A DNA stretch of 64,000 nt, taken from Aporrectodea caliginosa. Its lineage: Eukaryota > Annelida > Clitellata > Crassiclitellata > Lumbricidae. Each line of letters opens with the position of its first letter. Position 1 is the stretch's first letter. Below, piece by piece: positions 28,278-41,427 of the stretch. Location of the stretch: the NCBI GenBank assembly GCA_020284085.1, contig JACEVL010000772.1, positions 128,501-192,500 on the forward strand, in the 5' to 3' direction. The position numbers and the translations under genes are program-made. The notes beneath the pieces were generated by a model, which did no database searches, was not told the DNA's origin, and saw only the letters and a program-made list of their open reading frames with translations.

Positions 28278-29420
28278 GTTGTTACCAGGGGTGGACTGGG
28301 AGTTCAAGCGGCCCGGGAAAAAAAAAAAAGCGGCCCTAACTTCATGACTTTTATTTTCTTTGTGCATTTTTTCATGCATACCCGAGGGCCAGTGACCTCC
28401 AAAGTCATGGGTCACTTTACAAATTACATTATGCAATAACAAAAAACGATAAATCGCATATATAATTTATAATTATATATAAAATATTAAGAATGCGTCA
28501 ACTCAAGTTATAAATCAATTTATTCGGACTCACTGTGATGGTATTATTGCTGTTTATAGTATTAGCAACTTCTTTAAGCCGGGTGCCATTTCGGCTACAT
28601 GATCTATAATTGTGTCATTATTCAGTTCACTTAAAACATCGGTTTCTGTTGACATAAGCATAAAAGCTTCAAGGTGTGTAGATGACAATGAGCTTCGCAA
28701 GCGATTCTTAATGTATTTCAATTTAGAGAAAGATCTCTCACAAGCTACTTGGGTAGACGACAGAGTCAATAAAAGTTTATATGCACTAAAGAGATGCTTG
28801 TATGCTTGCCCATAGAAACTGTATTTATGTAGTACAGAAAAGCAGCAAACAGGACATTTTTTGCAAAATTTGTCGGGTTGTTTACTTGCAGAAGGTGTTT
28901 GTTGAGAGCTGGTGTCTTCAGTTTGAATTGGAGTGGCTTTAAATAAATCGACTAGATTTCGGCATTTAGCTCCATCTTTACCAAGAATCTTTAGTTTCTT
29001 ATCTCTTACTTTCTCCGCACCACCTTTACATTTACGTTTCGGATTTATATCACTCATAACCGTAACATATCTTATTTAATTAATATTACTTATTACTAAC
29101 TAACAAATTTAAAAGAAATTTTATCAAAACAAACTCAGTGGAAGACGCCGGAAGTAGAATGGAAGATGTAAATTCTTATCTAACATGGCGGCCGCTGGCT
29201 GTACGGAGCACTGTAGGTAAGTAAGTATGCATTGCTCTTTTTCAGTTAATTTACAAACCGGTTAACCGAAACTAAAAACCGGTTAACCGATGCCGCAATT
29301 TTTTGTAAAAAAACCTGTATCATCTGTACTAAATTGATTAAATTATTATATCACCGGTCCTGGCGGCCCACCGGGAATCTTCCCGGTGTCCCGGCGGCCC
29401 AGTCCACCCCTGGTTGTTAC
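28278..29420 (-). mobile_element. hAT deletion derivative, copy 1
   Basis: Termini CAGGGGTGGACTGG (28286) and its complement (ending 29412) are flanked by a perfect 8-bp duplication, GTTGTTAC (28278-28285, 29413-29420). The 1,127-bp body is nearly identical to the copy at 30836-31964; the differences I see are one G near the left end and a poly-A length change. Such identity implies recent movement, which its ORF alone cannot have catalysed. Confidence 0.95.
28554..29057 (-). CDS. 167-residue truncated hAT protein, copy 1
   Basis: Residues 1-40 (MSDINPKRKCKGGAEKV and on) are basic and resemble the start of ZMYM/TTF-type hAT transposases. Residues 65-73 are Cys-rich (CKKCPVCC). Residues 92-137 (YKLLLTLSSTQVACERSFSK and NRLRSSLSSTHLEAFMLMS) are the C-terminal hAT dimerisation domain. 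The central catalytic DDE region is missing, so it cannot be a transposase. It could only bind DNA or partner with full-length transposase, for example as an inhibitor; that is inference. Copy 2 at 31106-31609 encodes the identical protein. Confidence 0.8.
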   Translation of the reverse strand: MSDINPKRKCKGGAEKVRDKKLKILGKDGAKCRNLVDLFKATPIQTEDTSSQQTPSASKQPDKFCKKCPVCCFSVLHKYSFYGQAYKHLFSAYKLLLTLSSTQVACERSFSKLKYIKNRLRSSLSSTHLEAFMLMSTETDVLSELNNDTIIDHVAEMAPGLKKLLIL

Positions 29421-29539
29421 TCGGAGTCCGATCAGCACTAGTGCACAAGTTATGGCAATTTTCTTCCACATTTCTGTCAAGGAAAAGTGTGTTTAGTATG
29501 ACGAAAATTCATATGTTGCTTAGGCTTATTCTTATAAGC

Positions 29540-29763
29540 ATTACATAACCGCGTCCCTATGTATGTTCGGTGCCTTATAACCGGAGGGTCGCAGATTCGA
29601 ATCGACCTCAAGCCACTGCGTAGCGACCTTGGACAAGTTGCTCACCCATAGGCTAATTGTCTGTGAAGTAGGTAACGGGAAACCACCTTACTCATCTCAT
29701 CCCCGGGTGGCATAAAAGCCATAAAAGTGTAGGAGTTTACGGACCTGCATTCGTACAGAGAAC
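29540..29763 (+). mobile_element. tRNA-derived SINE (family 2 head) with TCA tail
   Basis: TATGTATGTTCGGTGCCTTA, a GGTCGCAGATTCGAATCG B box and CCTCAAGCCACTGCGTAGCG match the family 2 head at 22500-22617 (minus). The body continues CCCGGGTGGCATAAAAGCC and GGACCTGCATTCGTACAG and then runs directly into the giant TCA microsatellite, which probably grew from its 3' tail. Confidence 0.65.
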
Positions 29764-30576
<813 letters not shown>

Positions 30577-30827
30577 TGGTTAGGCCAATGTGAGGCCTCT
30601 TAGTGCCACATTACCTTACAGTCTGCCAATTACTTTTAAGGTACACTTCCTGTTTGCACGCCACTCTGTACCGTTGTCTCTTCTGCAACTGCGATATTAG
30701 AAGCGTAAACGTTCGTTCACACATGCATACCATAGCGTCTCCTAGAAAAGCTGGGCAACATAAAAGCATCGATGGACGTCATTCATTATTCACGAAGCTT
30801 AATCCAGCTGATGTCCCCTTATGCAAG

Positions 30828-31972
30828 GAGACAGTCAGGGGTGGACTGGGGAGTTCAAGCGGCCCGGGAAAAAAAAAAAAAGCGGCCCTAACTTCATGAC
30901 TTTTATTTTCTTTGTGCATTTTTTCATGCATACCCGAGGGCCAGTGACCTCCAAAGTCATGGGTCACTTTACAAATTACATTATGCAATAACAAAAAACG
31001 ATAAATCGCATATATAATTTATAATTATATATAAAATATTAAGAATGCGTCAACTCAAGTTATAAATCAATTTATTCGGACTCACTGTGATGGTATTATT
31101 GCTGTTTATAGTATTAGCAACTTCTTTAAGCCGGGTGCCATTTCGGCTACATGATCTATAATTGTGTCATTATTCAGTTCACTTAAAACATCGGTTTCTG
31201 TTGACATAAGCATAAAAGCTTCAAGGTGTGTAGATGACAATGAGCTTCGCAAGCGATTCTTAATGTATTTCAATTTAGAGAAAGATCTCTCACAAGCTAC
31301 TTGGGTAGACGACAGAGTCAATAAAAGTTTATATGCACTAAAGAGATGCTTGTATGCTTGCCCATAGAAACTGTATTTATGTAGTACAGAAAAGCAGCAA
31401 ACAGGACATTTTTTGCAAAATTTGTCGGGTTGTTTACTTGCAGAAGGTGTTTGTTGAGAGCTGGTGTCTTCAGTTTGAATTGGAGTGGCTTTAAATAAAT
31501 CGACTAGATTTCGGCATTTAGCTCCATCTTTACCAAGAATCTTTAGTTTCTTATCTCTTACTTTCTCCGCACCACCTTTACATTTACGTTTCGGATTTAT
31601 ATCACTCATAACCGTAACATATCTTATTTAATTAATATTACTTATTACTAACTAACAAATTTAAAAGAAATTTTATCAAAACAAACTCAGTGGAAGACGC
31701 CGGAAGTAGAATGGAAGATGTAAATTCTTATCTAACATGGCGGCCGCTGGCTGTACGGAGCACTGTAGGTAAGTAAGTATGCATTGCTCTTTTTCAGTTA
31801 ATTTACAAACCGGTTAACCGAAACTAAAAACCGGTTAACCGATGCCGCAATTTTTTGTAAAAAAACCTGTATCATCTGTACTAAATTGATTAAATTATTA
31901 TATCACCGGTCCTGGCGGCCCACCGGGAATCTTCCCGGTGTCCCGGCGGCCCAGTCCACCCCTGGAGACAGT
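30828..31972 (-). mobile_element. hAT deletion derivative, copy 2
   Basis: The same element as at 28286-29412, here 30836-31964, flanked by a different perfect 8-bp duplication, GAGACAGT (30828-30835, 31965-31972). Different target duplications prove two independent insertions rather than a segmental copy. Confidence 0.95.
31106..31609 (-). CDS. 167-residue truncated hAT protein, copy 2
   Basis: Same protein, residue for residue, as the frame at 28554-29057: basic N-terminus, Cys-rich patch and hAT dimerisation domain, lacking the catalytic core. Both frames are intact. Confidence 0.8.
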   Translation of the reverse strand: MSDINPKRKCKGGAEKVRDKKLKILGKDGAKCRNLVDLFKATPIQTEDTSSQQTPSASKQPDKFCKKCPVCCFSVLHKYSFYGQAYKHLFSAYKLLLTLSSTQVACERSFSKLKYIKNRLRSSLSSTHLEAFMLMSTETDVLSELNNDTIIDHVAEMAPGLKKLLIL

Positions 31973-32162
31973 TTATCTGCAGCATGGCCCAAACGGCGCG
32001 GCCAGCACTGCTCGGTGTGGGGAACGTCTGGCCCAGTTACGCGGAGCACGCCATTATTTAGACAGGCGAACAGAAACCGCATTACGTCTAAGCAACATTG
32101 GCACATAAGGCAAATAACGCTACTGACGGTTCCCAGAAATCGACCGCTCGATGCATTCATTC

Positions 32163-32220
32163 ATTTCAAAAATTTATATAGCGCCCCTTCAAGATTCCTA
32201 CTGAGAGGCGCTCCCTACGA
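32163..32220 (-). repeat. L2-type 3' end
   Basis: On the minus strand, GGGAGCGCCTCTCAGTAGGA then GGGGCGCTATATAAAT. Confidence 0.65.
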
Positions 32221-32599
32221 TATTCTAAATGATGTTAGAGTCATTAATTATGAACAGTCGAAAACGAACACAGCTCGAGTAACAGATGACCAGAAGAGTC
32301 ACCACTGGCAAGATCCCGCAAACTCGAAGAACCCAGTCAACGGATTCTCATCCAGAGCTGATGGTTGGCACGTTATTCGAAGTTCCTGTTCGCGGTAACG
32401 TCGAAGAAGAGGAATGACAACAGACGACGAGGGTCGGAATTGATGTCCCTATTATATTTGTAAGTACCACAGGCTTTCCATTCTAAATTAGTCTCACTTC
32501 CTCAAGATTTCCTACCCTAATCCATCCAATCCTCCGCCTTCCAAGCTTTCTCGTCCTCAGCGAAACCCGCCTTAGCAACTGCTCTTGTCTCTTTAGCAA

Positions 32600-32741
32600 C
32601 TGGACTCCTGCCTCCACTGGACATCGATCTCTGGACAACCCCTCTGATACGACGCAGCGCTCGTGAATATGCAGATGCCATGCGCTTAGCGTTAGAGCAA
32701 CGCTTTTGGAATTTGAAGTTTACGATTACGATTACGAAGTA
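32600..32741 (+). repeat. 3' end of an unnamed dispersed LINE-like repeat
   Basis: GATACGACGCAGCGCTCGTG, then ATGCAGATGCCATGCGCTTA, recurs in related form at 4890-4925 and, reversed, at 14068-14120. TTACGATTACGATTACGAAG leads into the AAT tract. Confidence 0.5.
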
Positions 32742-32928
<187 letters not shown>

Positions 32929-32934
32929 TCTTTT

Positions 32935-33122
32935 CTTTATTGAAGCGCCTGACAAACGCACTGCGCTGTACATTTACATGTTATGCAATTTAAATCTTAA
33001 CTACTAGCAGAACAGACAACCTGCAATACAACGGCGCTAATAGCATATCCACCCTACGGGATTCGAACTCGGTACCTCTCCCTCTCCATGCCAGCGTGTT
33101 ATCCAATGCGCTATCGGGTCCC
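32935..33122 (-). mobile_element. tRNA-derived SINE, family 3
   Basis: Minus strand: GGGGACCCGATAGCGCATTG head with a GAGTTCGAATCCCG B box at about 33059-33072, then TAGTAGTTAAGATTTAAATT and TGTACAGCGCAG, a GCGCTTCAATAAAG end, and an (ATT)n tail. Other 3' pieces lie at 26815 and 59545. Confidence 0.7.
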
Positions 33123-33124
33123 CG

Positions 33125-34130
33125 ATGTATATAATAATCGCCATTTAAGATGAACACTAGATCGCTACTTAAAATCAAAGTCGAGGACGCCACATTACCG
33201 AAATATTGAGTTATGTATAAATTGTAGTTAGTCGTGATCTGTACAGTATCTGTTGCTACTGTTGTGCCGACTATACACTGTGGATAAATAAAGCTTTTTC
33301 TCGAGGCATCTCTCGAACTTTCATCTGTACTTCTTCGGTGAGTGCTTCTTGCTCGGGGTGAAATTCTGACGGTTAGCGCCATTAATTATCAGTGTGTCAG
33401 GAACCCTCTAACGAAAGCTGCCGGTGGCGCGATCACCTCGACGTGCATGCAATGTCAGACTGGCACGACTCTCGCTATATATGAATACATAGAAATATAT
33501 AGAAATATATAGACTATATAATTATATAAATGCCTATATTTGCTGTATATGTATTTTATATATATACATATATTCATGTTATGTTTAATGTAGCCTATAT
33601 AAAGAGAGAGCGAGAGGGTGGGGTGTTATAATTACTTCCTAATTAGTTCCTCGAACTCAGGCAGGACACATTATGATTGTGTGACAAGAAGCCGAATCGT
33701 TTCAGGGGTCATCTTTCTATGGCGCGTATTGCACGGCTGGATCCTCATCTGAGACAGGTGTAACTGCATACGGTCCTTGAGCCAGTGTTACACGAAGAAC
33801 AGTTTACTCAGCGCCATCGCCTGGTGCTTATTCATTAGATGGTGGAGCTTAATAAACACAGAAATAATATAATCTATAGTATGCATGGTAAATATATACA
33901 GGTGTGCTATGCATTGATATTTCACTGTTTTGTAGGTCTATTCAGCTTGAAACCTGTGTATAAGTATACTCAGGAACTACGTATACACGTATATCTACAT
34001 GTAAAAGATGCGTGAAGATTAGGGCCTACTTCTACCTGAATAATTGTGGCCTACTTGAATAAACATATACTTAAACATGAATATATTTGCCACTCCTACG
34101 AGACACATTGAACGACGGACAGTTACTGCA
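33125..34130. other. No gene recognised
   Basis: AT-rich dinucleotide-like TATATA stretches at 33475-33600. Nothing else is recognised. Confidence 0.5.
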
Positions 34131-34134
34131 AGAG

Positions 34135-34440
34135 GAAATGACAGAGAGAGGTACTGAGAGAGACGGAGACAGAAAGACAGAGGAATAAACAGATGGTAGG
34201 CCTGCATAGGAAGGCAGGAGGATGGATAACAGAGATCAATACACAGAGAGAGACAGAGAGACAGAGAGAGAGAGACAGACAGACAGACAGAGAAAAACAG
34301 AGAGATGGAGAGACTGAGAGAGACACAGACAGACAGAGAAGAAATAAAAGCAGAAGGACGGATAAGAAAGATCAAGACAGAGAGAGACAGAGAGAGAGAG
34401 ACAGAGACAGAGACAAGCAGAGAGAACAGATACATTGACT
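34135..34440. repeat. GA/CAGA-rich low-complexity tract
   Basis: Long purine-rich run of AGAGACAGAG-type repeats. Reading frames in it are not credible genes. Confidence 0.9.
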
Positions 34441-34904
34441 GGAAGCAGAAACGGATCAGACTTCTTGACTTCTTCTTTCTGCGTGTTTTCGTCTCTGTCC
34501 ATATGACAGAGTCGAAAACAAGCAGAAAGAAGGCAAGACGCGACAGTAGAAGGAGGCAGAAAGCGACACTGTACATTTCTATACATAGCCAGCCAGGAAG
34601 CGACAGAGAGCAAAGACGGAGAGAAGCAGCACTTAACTCCGGGAACTGGATTAAGTCCGGTCGTAAAAGAAGCGATCCATCGTCTTCCGGCGAAGATCAA
34701 CGCCACTCCTCAATCAGTCGGTCAGTCGGTCGGTCGATGGTCGTCGTCGGCGGCTGAGAGGAGGAGGAGGCGACGAGTGGGAGGGATAGACGCTGCTGAT
34801 GCAGCTGCTGTCGATTATCGTCAAGTACCAGTTAGAAGCGATCAACGTCTAAGCCTCCGAAATCCATTCAACCAATGTTTACCACAAGAAGCCAACAACC
34901 TATG

Positions 34905-35255
34905 CCTCCTCCTTCATCTCCTACTATAATTCCTGCTCCTCTTTCTGCTCCTTCTGCTCCTCCTTCTCTTCTTCTTCCTCCTCCTCCTTTTCCTTCTTCT
35001 CCTCCTCCTACTCCTACACGTCCTCTTCCTTCTCTTCTTCTTCTTCTTCTTCTTCTTCTTCTTCTTCTTCCTCCTCCTCCTCCTCCTTCTTCTTCTTCTT
35101 CTTCTTCTTCTTCTTCTTTCTTCTTCTTCTTCTTCTTCTTCTTCTTCTTCTTCTTCTTCTTCTTCTTCTTCCTCCTCCTCTTCCTCCCTCTCTCCTCCTC
35201 CTCCTCCTCCTCCTCCTCCTCTCCCTCCTTCTCTTCCTCCTCCTCCGCTTTACTA
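34905..35255. repeat. Polypyrimidine tract (CTT)n/(CTC)n
   Basis: About 350 bp almost free of purines on the plus strand, including an uninterrupted CTT block near 35036-35068 and 35090-35170 and a CTC block near 35194-35220. Confidence 0.95.
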
Positions 35256-35570
35256 CATTCAGTCATTGTATAATTATTGCGATCTAATATCATGTAGGCC
35301 TATATTCAGTATAAGAATTGTAGAAAAAAAGACCGGGGAGGGTAAGATCTTGATCCATGTGGAGTTGGTATGTGCAACAGTATTAACGATCTGCGTGTGA
35401 GATTGTGGATTAAGTAATACTTATCTGGCGCGTACTTGAGTGTAATAGAGTACACGAATGTGCATAGTATGTCAGCATACTTAATCAATAGTCTAACATA
35501 CTATGTCAGTCGCTGATGGCTTTTTAACCTACCAACCAGCAAGCAGCAAAGTGTCTGCTCAACGTGCACC

Positions 35571-35880
35571 CGGTGGCTCGGTGGATAGCCGGATGTGCGT
35601 CAGCTTCTAACAACGAGGGACTGCTTGGCGGTGGCGTTGTCGTGGGTCGCGGCCGCTACCGTCTGTTGTCGCTCTACATTATCGATGCAGCTTGGTCCAG
35701 AGAAAAAGAATATGATGATGTTAACTTTGAATGGGAATCCGTTGTTTGGGACCATGCTAGTTTTCTGCTTACTAGTGATAGGCCTACTTCGGTTCTATTT
35801 CTCAGTTACATTTCTCAGTTACACGATTGTGTTCACTGTGAGAGGCGCTTTATAAATCTATAAATAGAATTCAATACAAT
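35571..35880 (+). repeat. Possible SINE with L2-type tail
   Basis: CCCGGTGGCTCGGTGGATAG looks like an A-box region of a tRNA-like head. The 3' end GTGAGAGGCGCTTTATAAAT is the L2-type tail with ATACAAT repeats. No clear B box is seen. Confidence 0.4.
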
Positions 35881-35899
35881 TTAGCATTAGTTAGGCTAG

Positions 35900-36960
35900 T
35901 GCAGGGCGCTTCCGATTAACTGAGTAGGGATATATTAATTACCTTAATAAATAAATAAAATTAAATAATCACCCAGAAGCCTACTATCCTCGTCAAAATA
36001 AACATGTTTGTTAACTACGTTTTCAAGTAGACTAATTCCTTTGCATAATGTAATAAATATGCTTACTTTATTTCGTATTCTTACTTTATTTCTGCGTGAT
36101 AAATATTTGACTTTCTGGTAGGAGCCTTTTGCTGTCGATTAAATAGCAGGCCTACCAGGTTTTCTAGTAGCAACCTGATCAACGCTTATCGTGGCGAACT
36201 TATGATTACCTACGGTAGATTCTTTGCTTTGCTGACCTTGGTCTATTTTTCTGGAATGTTGCCAAATTTATCAGAGATATGGGCTGTCAGTGTATAAAAA
36301 ATTGGTCCTGAGAATAGATTAATGGAGACTGATTGGCTCCTCTCTATAAGCTGGCTTAGAATAGACGTCAGATGTATGACTTAGACGCATTGACGTGCAA
36401 CTCTTGTCTGCATGACAGATCTATACTGAAAATGATTGATTGTCTGACGTAAACAAACATTTTTACTTTTGATCTTCATTGGTCGTTCAGACAAAAACAT
36501 CTCTGAGTTTATCTTGTTAAGCGTCGTATTTCTAGCCTGTGAGGTCTGAGAACTGTGTCAATGTATTCATACAGTAGGGCCTACATGTACATTCCGACGT
36601 GTTTTCAATGCCACTGTATTTACTACTGCAAAAACTACAAACATGTTGGAAACTGTAAAGCAGGAATAATGTAGGGAGAGCATATTCTTTAAATAATGAC
36701 GTATAAAGCTCTGAAGCTATGCTTTGAAGAGTGGGTCACAGATGATACGAACGATGCTCTTTTGTTGCTTCAATTTGAGTTGCGTAAGAGTAGTAGCATC
36801 CAGGTGATATTGAATTAGAATATAATTATTATGTATGAAATAGTGTGAAATAACTTAGTAGCCTACGAGGTAACGAGTAATGACGAGCAGGGCATGAAAG
36901 ATACCAAGAAAGCTTGCAATGCTAGTATTTTAAAATTCTATATGAAACACTCAACTTTCA
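35900..36960. other. No gene recognised
   Basis: Ordinary AT-rich sequence without features I can name. Confidence 0.5.
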
Positions 36961-36965
36961 TATCA

Positions 36966-37200
36966 TCATCAATTCATCATCATCATCATCAGTTCCTGAC
37001 ACCAGCCATTTGGCGGCGATGTGCACGAATGAATGGTCTCCATTTTCCTCTGTCATTTTTGTCAAGTCCATTGCTCCCTTAGTGGCAGTCCAAGTGATGT
37101 TATGTCCTCATTTGTATTCATCCATCCAGCACCACGCTTAGTCTGCCTTTGTTTCTTTTCCTCTGTCATCTTGCATGTAGTACTTGTGTGGTATTCGGTC
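36966..37200 (-). mobile_element. LINE C-terminal remnant
   Basis: Minus-strand frames give WMNTNEDITSLGLPLREQW and KMETIHSCTSPPNGW-like remnants, a typical end of endonuclease-reverse transcriptase ORFs, followed by (ATG)n. Confidence 0.5.
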
Positions 37201-37325
37201 AACTTTTATATAGCGCACTGATTTCGAAATCCAGACGCAGAGTTAAAGGCACAGAGCGGTCATACGACTGAAATCCAACGCCAGTAAATGTATCTGTGTG
37301 GTATTCGGTCAACTTTTATATAGCG
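37190..37325. repeat. Direct repeat pair
   Basis: TGTGTGGTATTCGGTCAACT plus TTTATATAGCG occurs twice, about 105 bp apart; the second copy leads into the GT microsatellite. Confidence 0.8.
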
Positions 37326-37333
37326 TGTATGTG

Positions 37334-37334
<1 letters not shown>

Positions 37335-37365
<31 letters not shown>

Positions 37366-37390
37366 ATGTGTGTGTGTGTGTGTGTGTGAA

Positions 37391-37462
<72 letters not shown>

Positions 37463-37466
37463 GTGC
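37335..37466. repeat. (GT)n microsatellite
   Basis: GT dinucleotide run with small interruptions (GCATG, GAAATG). Confidence 0.97.
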
Positions 37467-37789
37467 TTGGCATTGACAATCTGGTCGGTCCGGATAAGAG
37501 GATTTCCTTCATGGAAGCGACTATAAGGAGCGTTGAATTGGACCTGATCCAAGGGACTGATGAAGATCTATGGTTATTAAAGGTATATGATTTGGGATTA
37601 GCTCATCTATGGTCTGCTGAGATCTTCCGTTCGACGCCTACGAGACCCCATTCAACCGTTGACGACCATCAAGTCCAACGCAAAGTATACCATGATTTGT
37701 GAGCCTTATGGACTTGGCATCTGTTCAACACTCGGTAGCATCTCCAGCTGAAGTCCAGCGCTTATCGATTCATCCGCCCACGTCACACC

Positions 37790-38105
<316 letters not shown>

Positions 38106-38109
38106 CGCA

Positions 38110-38880
38110 GGCATACCGACAATAACATGGTAACGAATGTTACTATCACAATGGGCGCTGCCATTATAACGACTGTTGTCCTTATAACGAAGCTTGTCTT
38201 CATAATCGGTTTCCTCTAAACAGCCTTCTGTCTTCATCAGCTTGCACCACCGAATTCTCATTTGGACATAAAACTGACTAAGTAGGCTAAACGTAGTTTT
38301 TGTGGGCTTGATATGATAAGGCGGTGGTGAGTTAACTGTTCTCCCTGATAGAATTTTATGTAGCGTTGCGAAATTTCGTTAGTTTAAACTTACTGATTGC
38401 ATTTATGCCCGTTTACAAATCTTATGAAGTTGATTTGAAAATTTATAGGAAAGTAATTTCAGCGATACATTACGCTGATTAGACAGCATGACGAAAGCGC
38501 GCGTTGTCATAGGAATTTTCCACCACATCCCATCCTAACATTGGTGAGTTATCGTGTTGTTGACTTGTTTGTCATTGGCTGGCGGTTCCCGTGGTAAGAT
38601 AGATCTTTTCAGCTTCCAAAACGCCACTCACAATAATGTCACGACCAGTGTGCCACTCCTTGGGATTTTTCCCAAGATCTTGGGATTTTGGGGTCGACTT
38701 CGGATCTGGGGCTTACTTGTTTACTTATTGAAATCTACAGTAATACTAATTTATTAGCAATATCATCCCACATAATGGGCCTGTATTGTTAAAAATCTAT
38801 TATTATCATAACGGAACCGAATAGTCCCATCAAATACCTATGGAAACGTTGGCAAGGTACCAGCGTGCCACACGTTAATC
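38110..38880. other. No gene recognised
   Basis: Nothing identifiable apart from a short GGGATTTT duplication near 38661-38685. Confidence 0.5.
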
Positions 38881-38884
38881 CAAT

Positions 38885-40112
38885 TTCTCCATTTATTGCG
38901 TTGGTTCCCCACTTGACACGTAGCCTATTGCATAAATTGTTACCGCCGATCAAGCAATCTCGATTCTCCCTGCGGCCACGGTCCCAAAGCCGTGAGCTTT
39001 CCATGTTTGACAACCTGACTGAGAAATGCTTCCTTGCCCGGATGCTATACAAATAAACAAATTAATAGTAGTTTCCGTAGATCTGGCTATTTCATCTCTA
39101 TACTTTCCGCCTATTCTTCTTTCTTCTTTCTTTCTCCTCCGTCAAGTATTCGCTGACGATGAGGCTCTAACAAAACTTCTCCATTTCGGTCGAGTTCTAT
39201 TGCCCTTCTTAAGTCCCATCCTCTGTCTTCTATGTCCTCCAGTACGTTATCTATCCATCTCTTCTTCTGACGTCCTCTGCTCCTTGTTCCCTCCACCTCT
39301 CCGTGCAGCGCCTTTGCCGGCATTCTTCCGTTCTCCATCCTGATCACATGTCCATACCATGTTAGTCTTCGTTTCTTTATTCTTTCCACTATCGTTTCCT
39401 TCTGTCCCAGTTCTTCTCGTGTCACCTCATTCCGTATCTTTTCTCTTCGTGATCTATTCAGTAGTCCTCGTAGCCATCCCATCTCCGCCACCAGGAGTCT
39501 TCTCTCGTCCTCCTTTTTCATGCACCAAGATTCTGCTCCATACGTGAGGACCGGTATCACCAGTGTTTCGTATAGTTTGGTTTTTGTTCTTGTTGAGATG
39601 TTGCCTGATCTCCATAGTTTCCTCAGCTTTCCAAACATTGCTGACGCCAGCCCAATTCTTTTCCTTATGTCCCTTGTCGACTCTGCGTCCTCCGTAATTA
39701 CGCCCCCCAGGTACACAAATTCCGTTACCTGTTCCAGCTCCTCTCCTTCCAGGGTGATGTTTATCTTTTCTTTTTCCTTACCAATTGTCATTGTTTTGGT
39801 CTTCTCTCCATTGATCTTAAGCCCGAATCTTTTGCTACTTTCATGTACCCTGGTCGTTAGTTCCTGCAGTTGGCTTCCGCTTTCCGCCATCAGATCTATG
39901 TCGTCTGCAAATCTTTTCCGCCTATGACTAGCCATAACTCTTCCTCCTCTATGTTCCTCTGATATATAATAACTTCTCTCATTCAATTCTTTGGTTGTAT
40001 ATATAATTTTTTGTTTGTTTGTTTGTTTGAATGTATTAATCTTGCCATGTACAGTGCTGTGCGTTTGCTAGTGCTTCCCAAAAAAGAATATACTTATTTA
40101 CTTACTTATTAA
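38885..40112 (+). mobile_element. BS-like LINE 3' end split by another LINE
   Basis: Up to 39056 the frame carries FLARMLYK, the ORF terminus of the BS-like family. The matching 3' UTR (ATGTACAGTGCTGTGCGTTT and a TTATTTACTTACTT tail) resumes near 40045-40112. About 0.95 kb of a minus-strand LINE separates the two. Confidence 0.7.
39111..39986 (-). mobile_element. 5'-truncated LINE with open C-terminal RT frame (291 codons)
   Basis: The frame begins just before the polymerase motif FADDIDLMAES and continues LKINGEKTKTMTIGK, VTEFVYLGGVIT, KLYETLVIPVLTYGAESW, RLTWYGHVIRMENGRMPAKA and GRQKKRWIDNVLEDIEDRGW. It is the second half of an endonuclease-reverse transcriptase of RTE-like or related type. 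The open frame implies a fairly young insertion. It is nested in the BS-like LINE at 38885-40112. Confidence 0.88.
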
Positions 40113-41190
40113 CACTAGCTTATATTGATCCACGGTGGTACTGTCGACAGCATTTTCCTCTTCCTGAGGTCGGGCCTACATTTGTTTAGGCGATCAAAGA
40201 TCCTTCTTGGAACAGATGCAAAATTCCGATCGATTCAAATGCCGTTAAGCACTTTAACTCCAGAAGCATTAACTGCAAATTTCCCGACAATCAGTTACTG
40301 TCATTATCACTCTATACCAATTATACCAACTATGCCAGGCGTAGCTAAACGACCGAGCTAAACACCAATAACAGTCTCGTTCCACGGTTTTAGTTGTCAC
40401 AGAACAAAATTCTGCCTCATGAGATTCGAGCTTCAGGGCGCATCAGCGAAGAAAGTTAATGGCTTGAAAGGAGGCGAGATCTTCTAAGGTCACGACAGGA
40501 GAGTCATTACGAACTTACACAAACGTGACAAACAAATGTTATTCATTGCGACTCTCACACGGTTTTCTAGTCGACAATTCATCATCACATACCAGTGCGC
40601 ACTTCCTACGAAAGAGCTGGACTATCAATTAGCATAATAATATGGATGAAAACTGCATAATAATGACGTTCTCCTCGCATTATTGAATTAGGGCGCGCTA
40701 CTTATTCCGTTTATGTTATTGGTACGTCAATAGATAATGATGATAATTCCTATGTTGGAGCAAATTGGCGACGAAATTCCGTCGTTGCTTTAGGTGAAAG
40801 TGAATCAATTGTCTCAGAAGAAAAATAATTGTTATAATATATCACTATAAATAGATACAAGTGTATTTCTCAGGGCTACTGGCACAGACAATACACGGAT
40901 TATAATAGTACTCTTATATTAATCTTGAGATTATTATTGTTATTATTACGAATTGATTTATGATTATAATATTTATTTTTCTAATTGATGTTAACAAAAT
41001 GTTATTATTTATGATCCCTAAGGTTCTGAAAACAATGTCCAGAGATAATAAAAATGAACGTCTGGAACGGCTTATAACTCATAAAGTTCTAGCTGAGCAA
41101 AAGTGCCACGGATGTCAACGGCAATGAACCCTGAATGGTAAATCTAATAATAATAATCTAATCATAATTAATATAAAATAATAATTAATA
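40113..41190. other. No gene recognised
   Basis: AT-rich sequence without recognisable elements. Confidence 0.5.
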
Positions 41191-41202
41191 ATTATTATTA
41201 TT

Positions 41203-41206
<4 letters not shown>

Positions 41207-41256
<50 letters not shown>

Positions 41257-41355
41257 TTTTTTTTATTATAGAAGCAAATTTATTTCTTCATAAAGCCAAC
41301 AAACTTATGTACAGACTGATTAAAAGTAACTGTTTTCAATATTTAGAAGCCTTCG

Positions 41356-41427
<72 letters not shown>
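41207..41427. repeat. Two (ATT)n microsatellites
   Basis: ATT runs at 41207-41256 and 41354-41427, separated by about 100 bp. Confidence 0.95.

Noticed and set aside
34019..35293. Several 130-185-codon frames on both strands
   Set aside because: Low-complexity GA/CT DNA; no family resemblance.
39359..39927. Plus-strand frames over the LINE
   Set aside because: They are antisense shadows of the reverse transcriptase frame on the minus strand.
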